A stretch of 8,394 nt of DNA from Blastococcus sp. GTDB lineage: Bacteria > Actinomycetota > Actinomycetes > Mycobacteriales > Geodermatophilaceae. The stretch covers positions 1 to 8,394 of the forward strand of contig JAOPUS010000318.1 of the NCBI GenBank assembly GCA_025963345.1, given 5' to 3'. This document shows positions 1 through 5,730 of this stretch, piece by piece (within the stretch, counting starts at the first letter, position 1; the number at the start of each line of letters is the position of its first letter). A model generated the notes under the pieces. The model made no database searches. It saw only the letters and a program-made list of their open reading frames with translations, and was not told where the DNA came from. The translations under genes and the position numbers were made by a program.

Positions 1-563
1 GCCTTGAACTCGTCGAGCTGCCCGGCGTTCTCCCGGGTGACGACGACGGAGACCTTGAAGTCCTTCATCCCGGCCTCTGCCAGGTTCTCCAGCGCCCGCG
101 TGGCGGTGGCGAAGGAGCCGACGCCGCGGACGGCGTCGTTGACCTCGGCGGTGGCGCCGTCCAGGGAGATCTGGACGTCGACGTAGTCGGTGCGGGCCAG
201 CTGGGCCGCACGTGTCTTGTCCAGCTTCACGCCGTTGGTGGAGAACTTGACCCCGACGTCGTGGCCGATCGCGTAGTCGAGCAGGTGCCAGAAGTCCGGT
301 CGCACCGTGGGCTCGCCGCCGCCGACGTTGACGTAGAAGACCTGCATCCGCTGCAGCTCGTCGATGACGCGCTCGGCCTCGACGGTGGAGAGCTCCCGCG
401 GATCGCGCCGTCCCGACGAGGACAGGCAGTGCACGCACGCCAGATTGCAGGCGTAGGTGAGCTCCCAGGTCAGGCAGATCGGGGCGTCGAGGCCGTACTC
501 GAACTGGTCGATCAGCCGCCCGCCCGTCGGGCGTTCGGGGCGAGCCGGAAGGACGGCGGTCAT
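1..563 (-). CDS. mftC: MftC, mycofactocin radical SAM maturase (C-terminus cut by window edge)
   Basis: This enzyme modifies the C-terminal Val-Tyr of MftA: it oxidatively decarboxylates the tyrosine and then forms a carbon-carbon cross-link to the valine (known for the family). Only the first 187 residues are present, out of roughly 390 usual for the family. The radical SAM cluster motif CNLACVHC supplies Cys39, Cys43 and Cys46, and the SAM-binding GGGEP follows at residues 81-85. A later segment, VDVQISLDGA, is typical of the radical SAM barrel. The SPASM region with its auxiliary clusters would lie beyond base 1. The ATG at 563-561 overlaps the mftB stop codon as ATGA, so the two are translationally coupled. 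Identification is strong because the gene directly follows mftA and mftB. Confidence 0.96.
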   Translation of the reverse strand, partial: MTAVLPARPERPTGGRLIDQFEYGLDAPICLTWELTYACNLACVHCLSSSGRRDPRELSTVEAERVIDELQRMQVFYVNVGGGEPTVRPDFWHLLDYAIGHDVGVKFSTNGVKLDKTRAAQLARTDYVDVQISLDGATAEVNDAVRGVGSFATATRALENLAEAGMKDFKVSVVVTRENAGQLDEFK

Positions 564-886
564 GGGGTGGGCTCCTGGGGCTCGATCATCTGCGAGCGGG
601 CGAGGTCGGCGAGCGCCTTCACGTAGGAGGGCCGCTGCGCCGCGGGTACACCGCTGGCGTCGATCGCGGCCAGGGCGCTGGGGTGCCCGGCAAGATTCTC
701 GACGACAGCGACGAGCAGCTTCGACTTCAGGAAGGAGAGCTTCCGGTTGCCGAAGTGGTAGACCAGCGCGCCGAAGGGCTCCGGCCGCAGGGCCACCGAA
801 CGCGCCTTCTGCCAGGGCGTCGCCGGGTCGAAGACGACGGCCTCCGTCGTCGGCACGGTGCCGGTGTCGCTCAGTAGACGCCGCAC
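560..886 (-). CDS. mftB: MftB, mycofactocin peptide chaperone (RRE protein)
   Basis: MftB is a small PqqD-like RiPP recognition element that binds the MftA leader and presents the peptide to MftC in the cytoplasm. The 108-residue product contains the stretch FGALVYHFGNRKLSFLK (about residues 38-54), which I recognise as typical of MftB, followed by a helical region rich in Leu and Val. The gene overlaps mftA by 16 bases if it starts at the GTG at 886-884, and its stop overlaps the mftC start by 4 bases. The start is uncertain: neither this GTG nor the in-frame GTG at 856-854 (14 bases after the mftA stop) has a clear Shine-Dalgarno sequence. Either choice leaves the domain intact. Confidence 0.93.
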   Translation of the reverse strand: MRRLLSDTGTVPTTEAVVFDPATPWQKARSVALRPEPFGALVYHFGNRKLSFLKSKLLVAVVENLAGHPSALAAIDASGVPAAQRPSYVKALADLARSQMIEPQEPTP

Positions 887-993
887 ATGCCGTCGATCGA
901 GACCTCCTCGACCAGCGACTCCTCGACCAGGGCGTCCTCCGCGGGCGCGGCTGCCTCGGCGACAGGGGCGTCGGACTGGGGCGTCTCGGGCAT
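871..993 (-). CDS. mftA: MftA, mycofactocin precursor peptide
   Basis: This ribosomally made precursor is 40 residues long. It ends in IDGMCGVY, the invariant C-terminus of the family; the terminal Val-Tyr becomes the redox-active core of mycofactocin after MftC, MftE, MftD and MftF action (established pathway). The leader is acidic and Ala/Pro-rich, with the conserved block LVEEVSIDG before the core. The ATG at 993-991 is preceded five bases upstream by GGAGG (complement of 999-1003), which decides this start over the longer open frame extending to 1290. It is the first gene of the leftward mftABC operon. A promoter with a palindromic operator candidate lies just upstream. Confidence 0.97.
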   Translation of the reverse strand: MPETPQSDAPVAEAAAPAEDALVEESLVEEVSIDGMCGVY

Positions 994-1036
994 GCGGACC
1001 TCCGGGAAAGGACTGGCGAGGGACGAGCTGCCGGGG

Positions 1037-1065
1037 ACGTTAGTGACACCCGGTGCCAGGGGCAA
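1037..1065 (-). promoter_or_regulatory. Predicted mftABC promoter
   Basis: Read leftward, TTGCCC (complement of 1060-1065) and TAACGT (complement of 1037-1042) are separated by exactly 17 bases. This fits an actinobacterial housekeeping promoter (TTGnCn, TAnnnT). Transcription would begin near 1030, giving a leader of about 37 bases to the mftA ATG with its GGAGG site. The spacer between the two hexamers is almost completely filled by the palindrome at 1044-1058, so a bound regulator would exclude RNA polymerase. Confidence 0.6.
1044..1058. promoter_or_regulatory. Candidate MftR operator O1
   Basis: TGACACCCGGTGCCA is a 15-bp inverted repeat centred on 1051 with one mismatched pair (third position from each end). 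It lies between the predicted -35 and -10 of mftABC and 69 bases before the mftR start, so one bound dimer could control both directions. Its sequence closely matches the perfect palindrome upstream of mftD (1779-1793); the shared form is TGRCACYCRGTGCCA. Assignment to MftR is inference from position, recurrence and the TetR family's habit of binding such sites. Confidence 0.6.
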
Positions 1066-1126
1066 CAGCGGGTCGGCGGACGGATTCGTCGCACCGTTTC
1101 CCACCGGAACGGGCGACAATGCGACC

Positions 1127-1717
1127 GTGACCGACGCGCCGGGCGACCCCTGGGGGGACACCCGTGCGCGGGTGGAGCAGGCGGCGCTGGACCTGTTCAC
1201 GCTCAAGGGGTTCGAGCACGTCATCATCGACGACGTCGCGGCCGCGGCCGGGATCAGCCGCCGGACGTTCTTCCGCCACTTCGCCACCAAGGCCGACGCG
1301 GTCTGGGGCGACTTCGCCGCGCACGTGGCCCGGCTGGAGCGTCTGCTGGTCGCGACCGACCCGGACGAGCCGGTTCTGGCCTCGGTCTGCGCCGCCTACG
1401 TCGAGGTCAACGACTACGCCGACGCCGAGCTGCCGCTACTGCGGGAGCGGATGCAGCTGATCCTCACCGAGCCGGCGCTGCTGGCCCACTCCCAGCTGCG
1501 CTACGCCGACGTCGACCGGGTGGTTGCCGAGCACGTGGCCCGCCGGACCGGGACGACCGCGACGGCGCTCGTCCCGCGGCTGGTCGCGGCGAGCACCCGC
1601 GCCGCGGCGACGACGGCCTTCCAGATGTGGCTGGCCGACGAGGGCTCCTCCCTCACCGTGCAGCTGCACCAGACCCTCGACGAGATGGCCCACGGCTTTC
1701 CCACGCTGAGTCGCTGA
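1127..1717 (+). CDS. mftR: MftR, TetR-family regulator of mycofactocin synthesis
   Basis: This is a 196-residue TetR-type repressor. The N-terminal DNA-binding domain shows helix 1 as RARVEQAALDLFTLKGFEHV and a helix-turn-helix as IDDVAAAAGISRRTFFRHF (about residues 34-52). The rest is a helical ligand and dimer domain. MftR homologues in mycobacteria repress mft genes and are released by long-chain acyl-CoA (known of the family; ligand here not testable). The GTG at 1127 is chosen because the homologous region begins soon after it; the frame is open back to 887, but that part is antisense to mftA and its promoter. No strong ribosome site is visible. It diverges from mftA and precedes mftD. 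Confidence 0.9.
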   Translation: MTDAPGDPWGDTRARVEQAALDLFTLKGFEHVIIDDVAAAAGISRRTFFRHFATKADAVWGDFAAHVARLERLLVATDPDEPVLASVCAAYVEVNDYADAELPLLRERMQLILTEPALLAHSQLRYADVDRVVAEHVARRTGTTATALVPRLVAASTRAAATTAFQMWLADEGSSLTVQLHQTLDEMAHGFPTLSR

Positions 1718-1773
1718 CCGCTCCGGGAGAGGGCGGCGTCCACCGAGGGGTGTGGTGCACGTCTCGCCGCCGC

Positions 1774-1779
1774 TAACAT
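1774..1779 (+). promoter_or_regulatory. Possible -10 of mftD promoter
   Basis: TAACAT fits the TAnnnT consensus and sits 71 bases before the mftD ATG. A good -35 hexamer is not visible at the normal distance (about 1751-1756 reads TGTGGT). Its last base is the first base of the 15-bp palindrome, so a repressor bound there would cover the -10 and start site. Confidence 0.4.
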
Positions 1780-1793
1780 GGCACTCAGTGCCA
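1779..1793. promoter_or_regulatory. Candidate MftR operator O2
   Basis: TGGCACTCAGTGCCA is a perfect 7-1-7 palindrome centred on 1786, between mftR and mftD. It agrees with the palindrome in the mftA/mftR control region at 12 of 15 positions and keeps the same TG-CAC-C-GTGCCA skeleton. It is therefore probably bound by the same protein, most simply MftR, placing mftD in the same regulon despite lying on the opposite strand from mftABC. Confidence 0.6.
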
Positions 1794-1850
1794 CGGGCCG
1801 TCGAGGCCGGGCAGTGATCCGGCCGGTCCGGGGTGACGAGGAGTTCGACG

Positions 1851-3083
1851 ATGGCGAACGCGTGGTTCGAGACGGTGGCCGAGGCGCAGCGCCGGGCGAA
1901 GAAGCGGCTGCCCAAGGGCGTGTACGGCGCGCTGGTGGCCGGTTCCGAACGCGGACTGACCGCGGCCGACAACCTCGCGGCTTTCGCCGAACTGGGCTTC
2001 GCGCCGCACACGGCCGGCCTGAGCAACGACCGCGCCATGGGCGTGACGGTCATGGGCCAGTCGATGTCCCTGCCCGTCATGATCAGCCCGACCGGTGTCC
2101 AGGCGGTGCACCCCGACGGTGAGGTCGCCGTCGCCCGTGCCGCCGCTGCCCGGGGCGTGGCGATGGGCCTGTCCTCCTTCGCCAGCAAGCCGATCGAGGA
2201 GGTCGTCGCGGCCAACCCGCAGACGTTCTTCCAGATGTACTGGGTCGGCACCCGCGAGGAGATGCTCAACCGCATGGAGCGCGCCCGCCGGGCCGGCGCC
2301 GTCGGGATGATCGCGACCCTGGACTGGTCGTTCTCCTACGGGCGGGACTGGGGGAGCCCGTTCATCCCGGAGAAGATCAACTTCGAGGCGGCCCGGCGGT
2401 ACGCACCGCAGGTGCTGGCTCGTCCCCGGTGGCTGCTGGACTTCGCCAGGACCGGCAAGATCCCCGACCTCACCGTCCCCAACATGGTGGCCACGCCCGG
2501 CGAGCCGGCGCCGACCTTCTTCGGTGCGTACGGCATGTGGATGCAGTCGCCCATGCCGACCTGGGAGGACGTCGCCTGGCTGCGCGAGCAGTGGGACGGG
2601 CCGTTCATGCTCAAGGGCGTCATGCGCGTCGACGACGCCAAGCGCGCCGTCGACGCCGGCGTCACCGCCATCTCGGTCTCCAACCACGGCGGCAACAACC
2701 TCGACGGGACGCCGGCCTCGATCCGCGCGCTGCCCGCCGTCGCCGACGCCGTCGGCGACCAGATCGAGGTGCTCCTGGACGGCGGCATCCGGCGCGGCGG
2801 CGACGTCGCGAAGGCCCTCGCCCTGGGCGCCAAGGCGGTCATGATCGGCCGCGCCTACCTCTGGGGCCTCGCGGCCAACGGCCAGGCCGGCGTGGAGAAC
2901 GTGCTCGACCTGATGCGCGACGGACTCGGCTCGGCGATGGTCGGCCTGGGCCGCTCGTCGGTGGCCGACCTCAGCCGTGAGGACATCGTGATCCCGCCCG
3001 GCTTCGAGCGGCACCTCGGCGACGACACGGTGCCGGACGCCCCGATGGAGAGCATCACGCGCCGCGGCCGCACCAGCGCCTGA
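1851..3083 (+). CDS. mftD: MftD, pre-mycofactocin synthase (FMN-dependent alpha-hydroxyacid dehydrogenase family)
   Basis: This 410-residue FMN flavoprotein of the lactate/glycolate oxidase family oxidatively deaminates the cyclised Val-Tyr product (AHDP) to give pre-mycofactocin, the redox-active dicarbonyl (known for MftD). The TIM-barrel landmarks are clear: FFQMY near 126-130, LKGV with Lys255, SNHGGNNLDG at 277-286 with catalytic His279, and LLDGGIRRGGDVAKALALGA at 308-327 plus IGRAYLWGL for FMN phosphate. The usual HGGR arginine, which holds the carboxylate in hydroxyacid oxidases, is Asn282, in keeping with a different substrate. ATG 1851 is chosen because GAGGAG (1838-1843) lies seven bases upstream. 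It follows mftR after 133 bases with its own operator candidate and ends before a strong hairpin. Confidence 0.95.
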   Translation: MANAWFETVAEAQRRAKKRLPKGVYGALVAGSERGLTAADNLAAFAELGFAPHTAGLSNDRAMGVTVMGQSMSLPVMISPTGVQAVHPDGEVAVARAAAARGVAMGLSSFASKPIEEVVAANPQTFFQMYWVGTREEMLNRMERARRAGAVGMIATLDWSFSYGRDWGSPFIPEKINFEAARRYAPQVLARPRWLLDFARTGKIPDLTVPNMVATPGEPAPTFFGAYGMWMQSPMPTWEDVAWLREQWDGPFMLKGVMRVDDAKRAVDAGVTAISVSNHGGNNLDGTPASIRALPAVADAVGDQIEVLLDGGIRRGGDVAKALALGAKAVMIGRAYLWGLAANGQAGVENVLDLMRDGLGSAMVGLGRSSVADLSREDIVIPPGFERHLGDDTVPDAPMESITRRGRTSA

Positions 3084-3084
3084 G

Positions 3085-3123
3085 CCGTCCGCGCCCGGCG
3101 GGGGGAGTGCCGGGCGCGGACGG
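3085..3123. terminator. Hairpin terminator between convergent genes
   Basis: A perfect 15-bp inverted repeat (3085-3099 and 3109-3123) flanks a 9-base loop. It starts one base after the mftD stop and lies 15 bases from the end of the oppositely oriented small gene. All but two of the pairs are G-C and there is no T run, which is usual in actinobacteria. Its position suits termination from both sides. Confidence 0.8.
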
Positions 3124-3138
3124 AGCTGGGAGTCGGGC

Positions 3139-3567
3139 TCAGTCGTCGGAGCCGTGGCCGCCGCTGCCGTGGTCGTCACCCACATCGTGTCCCGGGCCGT
3201 CGTCGGTGCCGTGCCGCTGCTCGGCGGACCCGGTCGGCACGGAGGACGGCGTCGCGGCGTCGTCGGCGCCGTGTCCCCCGCGACCGCGGTCGTCGTTCGC
3301 GTCGTGAGCCACCGGGTCGTCCACCCCGTGCCCGCCCCGGTCGTCGGCCGCGGACCCGGTCGGCGCGGAGGACGACGGGGACGTGGGCGAGGCGGTCGAG
3401 GAGGAGGTCGACGAGGACGTGGACATGGACGATTCGGTGGCGGGGGAGAACGTGGAGACCACGGACGAGTCCTCCGTGGACCGGCCGTCGGGTGCGGCGG
3501 CGTAGGCGAGCCCGGCCAGGGAGGCGCTCATGGCAAGGGCGGCGGCGGTGATGGTTGTCTTCCTCAT
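3139..3567 (-). CDS. Putative exported Ser/Thr- and His/Asp/Gly-rich protein
   Basis: I do not recognise a named family. The 142-residue product begins with a signal peptide (MRKTTITAAALAMSASLAGLAYA, described here in two parts: a basic start at 1-3 and a hydrophobic core at about 7-21) with a likely cut after AYA at residue 23. A Ser/Thr-rich spacer follows at about 30-70. The C-terminal half repeats GGHGVDD, GGHGADD and GGHGSDD, ending the protein with the last copy. Clustered His and Asp could bind metal ions, but this is only inference from composition. No cysteine follows the signal, so it is not an obvious lipoprotein. The ATG at 3567-3565 overlaps the stop of the upstream ORF as ATGA. 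A mycofactocin role is not implied; it faces mftD across a terminator. Confidence 0.65.
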   Translation of the reverse strand: MRKTTITAAALAMSASLAGLAYAAAPDGRSTEDSSVVSTFSPATESSMSTSSSTSSSTASPTSPSSSAPTGSAADDRGGHGVDDPVAHDANDDRGRGGHGADDAATPSSVPTGSAEQRHGTDDGPGHDVGDDHGSGGHGSDD

Positions 3568-3884
3568 GGCGGTGACGATCCGTCCGCCCAGGTCAAGGCC
3601 ACGCTAAGCCGCCCCCAAGGCTCCTCCCAGGTCGCTGGTCCCGGAGCAGCTCGATCCGCCGGCGCAGCCGGGGCCGCATGGCCAGGGGGAAGGTGGGCAT
3701 GGCGACCCGGAAAGCCGTGGCCGGCCACCACCACGGGGACCCGGAGACCACTCCGGCGCACCGTCTCGGGGATGTCCACCACAGCCTTGCGGGGCCGCCG
3801 GTTCTCCCGGTGCAGGTACGGACCCATCACCATGCCGACGAGGCCCGTCGCCGCAACGAACGAACGAACTAACGACGGCTCCAT
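3564..3884 (-). CDS. Uncharacterised small ORF with possible membrane segment
   Basis: I do not recognise this 106-residue product. From the ATG at 3884 it begins MEPSLVRSFVAATGLVGMVM, a weakly hydrophobic stretch that could be one membrane helix or anchor. A basic region (HRENRRPRK) and a stretch around VPVVVAGHGF follow. Codon third positions are strongly G/C from about 3700 to 3835, which supports coding, but the last third is Pro/Ala-rich and less convincing. Starts at 3833 or 3827 are alternatives, because the first 15 codons cross an AACG tandem repeat and contain a rare TTA. The stop overlaps the next gene's ATG by four bases. It may be a real small gene or a decayed fragment. Confidence 0.35.
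   Translation of the reverse strand: MEPSLVRSFVAATGLVGMVMGPYLHRENRRPRKAVVDIPETVRRSGLRVPVVVAGHGFPGRHAHLPPGHAAPAAPADRAAPGPATWEEPWGRLSVALTWADGSSPP
3855..3874. repeat. Tetranucleotide tandem repeat (AACG)3-AACT-AACG
   Basis: Five consecutive 4-base units, one of them altered, form an A-rich patch in otherwise G/C-rich DNA. The unit is not a multiple of three, so gain or loss of a copy changes the reading frame of anything translated through it. Confidence 0.8.
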
Positions 3885-4090
3885 CCTCGGACGTACCCAC
3901 GGATCTGCCGGACCACGTCTCGACCGTCTACGGCTGGCTGTGCCGGATCGCGCCACACCCCGCCGAGGTCGAGGACCTGCTCGTCGAGGTCGTCCGCCTA
4001 TCCCGGGACACCGCGCCGGCCTGCGCGAGGGCCGCGTCCGACACCACCCGCCTGCAGTTCCTGATCATCCAGTCGGTGCCCCTGCGCCGG
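3881..4090 (+). pseudogene. Remnant resembling sigma-factor region 2
   Basis: In the frame starting ACG GAT at 3899 the rightward strand reads DLPDHVSTVYGWLCRIA, then PAEVEDLLVEVVRLSRD and TTRLQFLIIQSV. The spacing of VYGWL, R and AEVEDLLVEVV resembles ECF sigma-factor region 2 (inference by eye). Codon third positions are almost all G or C, and the opposite-strand reading here contains AGG codons and a Ser/Thr/Arg shadow pattern, so this strand looks like the one selected as protein. There is no ATG, GTG or TTG in frame upstream to about 3809, and after about 4080 the frame runs into antisense of the monooxygenase. It therefore appears broken at both ends. Confidence 0.45.
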
Positions 4091-5559
4091 GGAATGCCCG
4101 CTCGGACGATCCGGTCCGGCCGAATCCGTACTGCGGACGCCGAGGCGTCCCTCAGCCACCTCGTGAGCACGCCGTCGACGTCCTGCACTCCCAGCAGCGG
4201 TCGATCGGGGCCGGCCGCGCGCAGCGTCAGTTCGCGGGGACGCACGAGAGCGAGTTCCGCACCGGCGGCGCCGTCGAGCACCCGGTCCAGCGCGTCGTCG
4301 AACCGGCACCGTCGCCCGTCGACGACCACGTCGGGCTGAGGCACCAGTGTGCCGGCCAGGCGGCGGCCGGCCCGGCCACGGCGCTCCACCTGGGGCCCGC
4401 GCGCGAGCGGCGGCGTCCGGCTGTCGGTCGCCAGCCGCGCGACCGCCGGGATGCGGCGGACGACGGCCAGCACGCCGCGGCGCAGGACGTCGCCGGCCCG
4501 GCCGCCACGGGTCATCAGCCGGCCGAGCAGCAGCGCCACGCCGATCAGTGCCCGGGCGTGCGGCTCCCGCTCCGCCTGGTAGCTGTCGAGCAGATCGTCC
4601 CCGGCCTCCCCCGCCAGGACGGCGGCCAGCTTCCAGACGAGCTGGTGCACGTCGCGCAGCCCGAGTCCCATCCCCTGCCCCACGAACGGTGGGCTCAGGT
4701 GCGCGGCGTCGCCGGCCAGGAGCACGCGGCCGGCCCGCCAGTGGTCGGCCACCTGGGCCCGGAACGTGTACTCGACCGCCCGGACGATCTCGACCGCGGC
4801 CGGGTCGACGGGCGCGAGCAGGGCCGCCAGCCGGTCAGGGGTCGTGACGTCCGCGACGGTCTCCCCCAGGGCCATCCGGCACTCCCAGCGGTACCGGTCG
4901 CCGGTGACCGGCATGAACGTCGCCGGCCGTCGCGAGTCGCAGATCTGGTGCGCGCCCGGCCAGACCGGGAGCGGGGTGGGCGACCGGACGTCGAGCACCA
5001 GCCACCGGTCGGCAGGGCCCAGCTCCCGCATCGAGGCGCCGATCAGCTCCCGCACCGTGCTGCCGGCCCCGTCGCAGCCGAGGACCGCCGCCGCACGGAC
5101 GGACCGTTCCGCTCCGCCGTCCCGCACGACGACACTCACGCCGTCGTCGTCCTGGGTCAGTCCCGTGACCTCGACACCGCGCGTGACGGTGATCCCGGGC
5201 GCAGCCGCGGCCGCCGCGGCCAGCACCGCCTCCAGGTCGGGCTGGTGGACGAAGGAGCCGTGCGGCCAGCCGTTGATCCCGGCCTCCGGCCGTCGCCGGA
5301 ACTCGGCCAGCACCCGGTGCGCCCGGTCGAGCAGGCGCAGCCCCGCGAACGGACGGCTCCGCGCCAGCACCTCGTCGGCGACGCCGGCCGCCTGCAGCAC
5401 CCGGAACACCTCGTCGTCCACATGCACCGCCCGAGGCAGCGGATAGGGCTCGACGTGCTTGTCGACGACGAGCACCTCCAGTCCGCGACAGGCGAGCAAC
5501 AGCGCCGCCGTCAGCCCCACCGGCCCGGCGCCCACGACGACGACGGGGTCCACGGGCAC
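3928..5559 (-). CDS. FAD-dependent aromatic monooxygenase, MhpA/PheA-like, with aberrant C-terminus
   Basis: This is a class A flavin monooxygenase resembling 3-(3-hydroxyphenyl)propionate hydroxylase; it would use NAD(P)H and O2 to hydroxylate an aromatic ring, substrate unknown. From GTG 5559 it has 543 residues: VVGAGPVGLTAALLLACRG at about 8-26 (FAD Rossmann), GCDGAGSTVR at 161-170 (DG motif), GDAAHLSPPFVGQGMGLG at 283-300 (ribityl-binding), and a thioredoxin-fold-like C-terminal domain ending near RPDRIVRAG (480-488). The last 55 residues after about base 4096 look unlike the family and are antisense to the sigma-like remnant, so the natural 3' end seems lost. A TTG at 5619 would add 20 residues, but those cover direct repeats of the control region. 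It diverges from the alcohol dehydrogenase. Confidence 0.82.
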   Translation of the reverse strand: MPVDPVVVVGAGPVGLTAALLLACRGLEVLVVDKHVEPYPLPRAVHVDDEVFRVLQAAGVADEVLARSRPFAGLRLLDRAHRVLAEFRRRPEAGINGWPHGSFVHQPDLEAVLAAAAAAAPGITVTRGVEVTGLTQDDDGVSVVVRDGGAERSVRAAAVLGCDGAGSTVRELIGASMRELGPADRWLVLDVRSPTPLPVWPGAHQICDSRRPATFMPVTGDRYRWECRMALGETVADVTTPDRLAALLAPVDPAAVEIVRAVEYTFRAQVADHWRAGRVLLAGDAAHLSPPFVGQGMGLGLRDVHQLVWKLAAVLAGEAGDDLLDSYQAEREPHARALIGVALLLGRLMTRGGRAGDVLRRGVLAVVRRIPAVARLATDSRTPPLARGPQVERRGRAGRRLAGTLVPQPDVVVDGRRCRFDDALDRVLDGAAGAELALVRPRELTLRAAGPDRPLLGVQDVDGVLTRWLRDASASAVRIRPDRIVRAGIPRRRGTDWMIRNCRRVVSDAALAQAGAVSRDRRTTSTSRSSTSAGCGAIRHSQP

Positions 5560-5586
5560 GCCGCCAGTGTCACCGAGAGGGGCCAC

Positions 5587-5630
5587 ACGTTGCACTGCAC
5601 GCGCTCCGGAGCCCGCCAACGTTGCACTGC
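5587..5630. promoter_or_regulatory. 12-bp direct repeat in divergent control region
   Basis: ACGTTGCACTGC occurs exactly twice, at 5587-5598 and 5619-5630, with a start-to-start distance of 32 bases, about three helical turns. Between them lies the 10-bp palindrome GCTCCGGAGC (5603-5612). The second copy ends 25 bases before the predicted dehydrogenase -10, a placement typical of activator sites. The binding protein is unknown. Confidence 0.5.
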
Positions 5631-5655
5631 CCTTTCCACCGTGTGACCTGAGCCA

Positions 5656-5661
5656 TAGCGT
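5656..5661 (+). promoter_or_regulatory. Possible -10 of alcohol dehydrogenase promoter
   Basis: TAGCGT fits TAnnnT and lies 75 bases before the GTG start. No good -35 is present at 16-18 bases upstream (the region reads CTTTCCA), which would fit a promoter dependent on an activator bound at the direct repeats. Confidence 0.35.
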
Positions 5662-5671
5662 GCGATCCGGT

Positions 5672-5689
5672 CATGCGTACCCACGCATG
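5672..5689. promoter_or_regulatory. 18-bp palindrome near the dehydrogenase transcription start
   Basis: CATGCGT and ACGCATG form perfect 7-base arms around ACCC. If the TAGCGT hexamer is used, the palindrome begins a few bases after the transcription start. It would then be either a repressor operator or a hairpin in the mRNA leader. It does not match the candidate MftR operator. Confidence 0.45.
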
Positions 5690-5730
5690 CACGAACGGCC
5701 CTCGACGACGAGGGCGACGAGGAGGTCCTT

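Noticed and set aside
1779..1793. CIRCE (HrcA heat-shock) element
   Set aside because: The half-site GCACT is shared, but CIRCE has a nine-base spacer, whereas here one base separates the arms.
1785..3185. A 466-codon leftward open frame
   Set aside because: It lies antisense to mftD, whose motifs are unmistakable, and has a low-complexity His/Arg/Gly composition.
5562..5574. A third MftR operator near the monooxygenase start
   Set aside because: Only one half-site (TGACAC, leftward strand) is present and the matching arm is missing.
3154..5646. An 830-codon rightward open frame
   Set aside because: It is antisense to the monooxygenase and the exported protein, is dominated by Arg, Gly, Pro and Ala, and shows no motif. 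Such shadows are common in very G/C-rich DNA.
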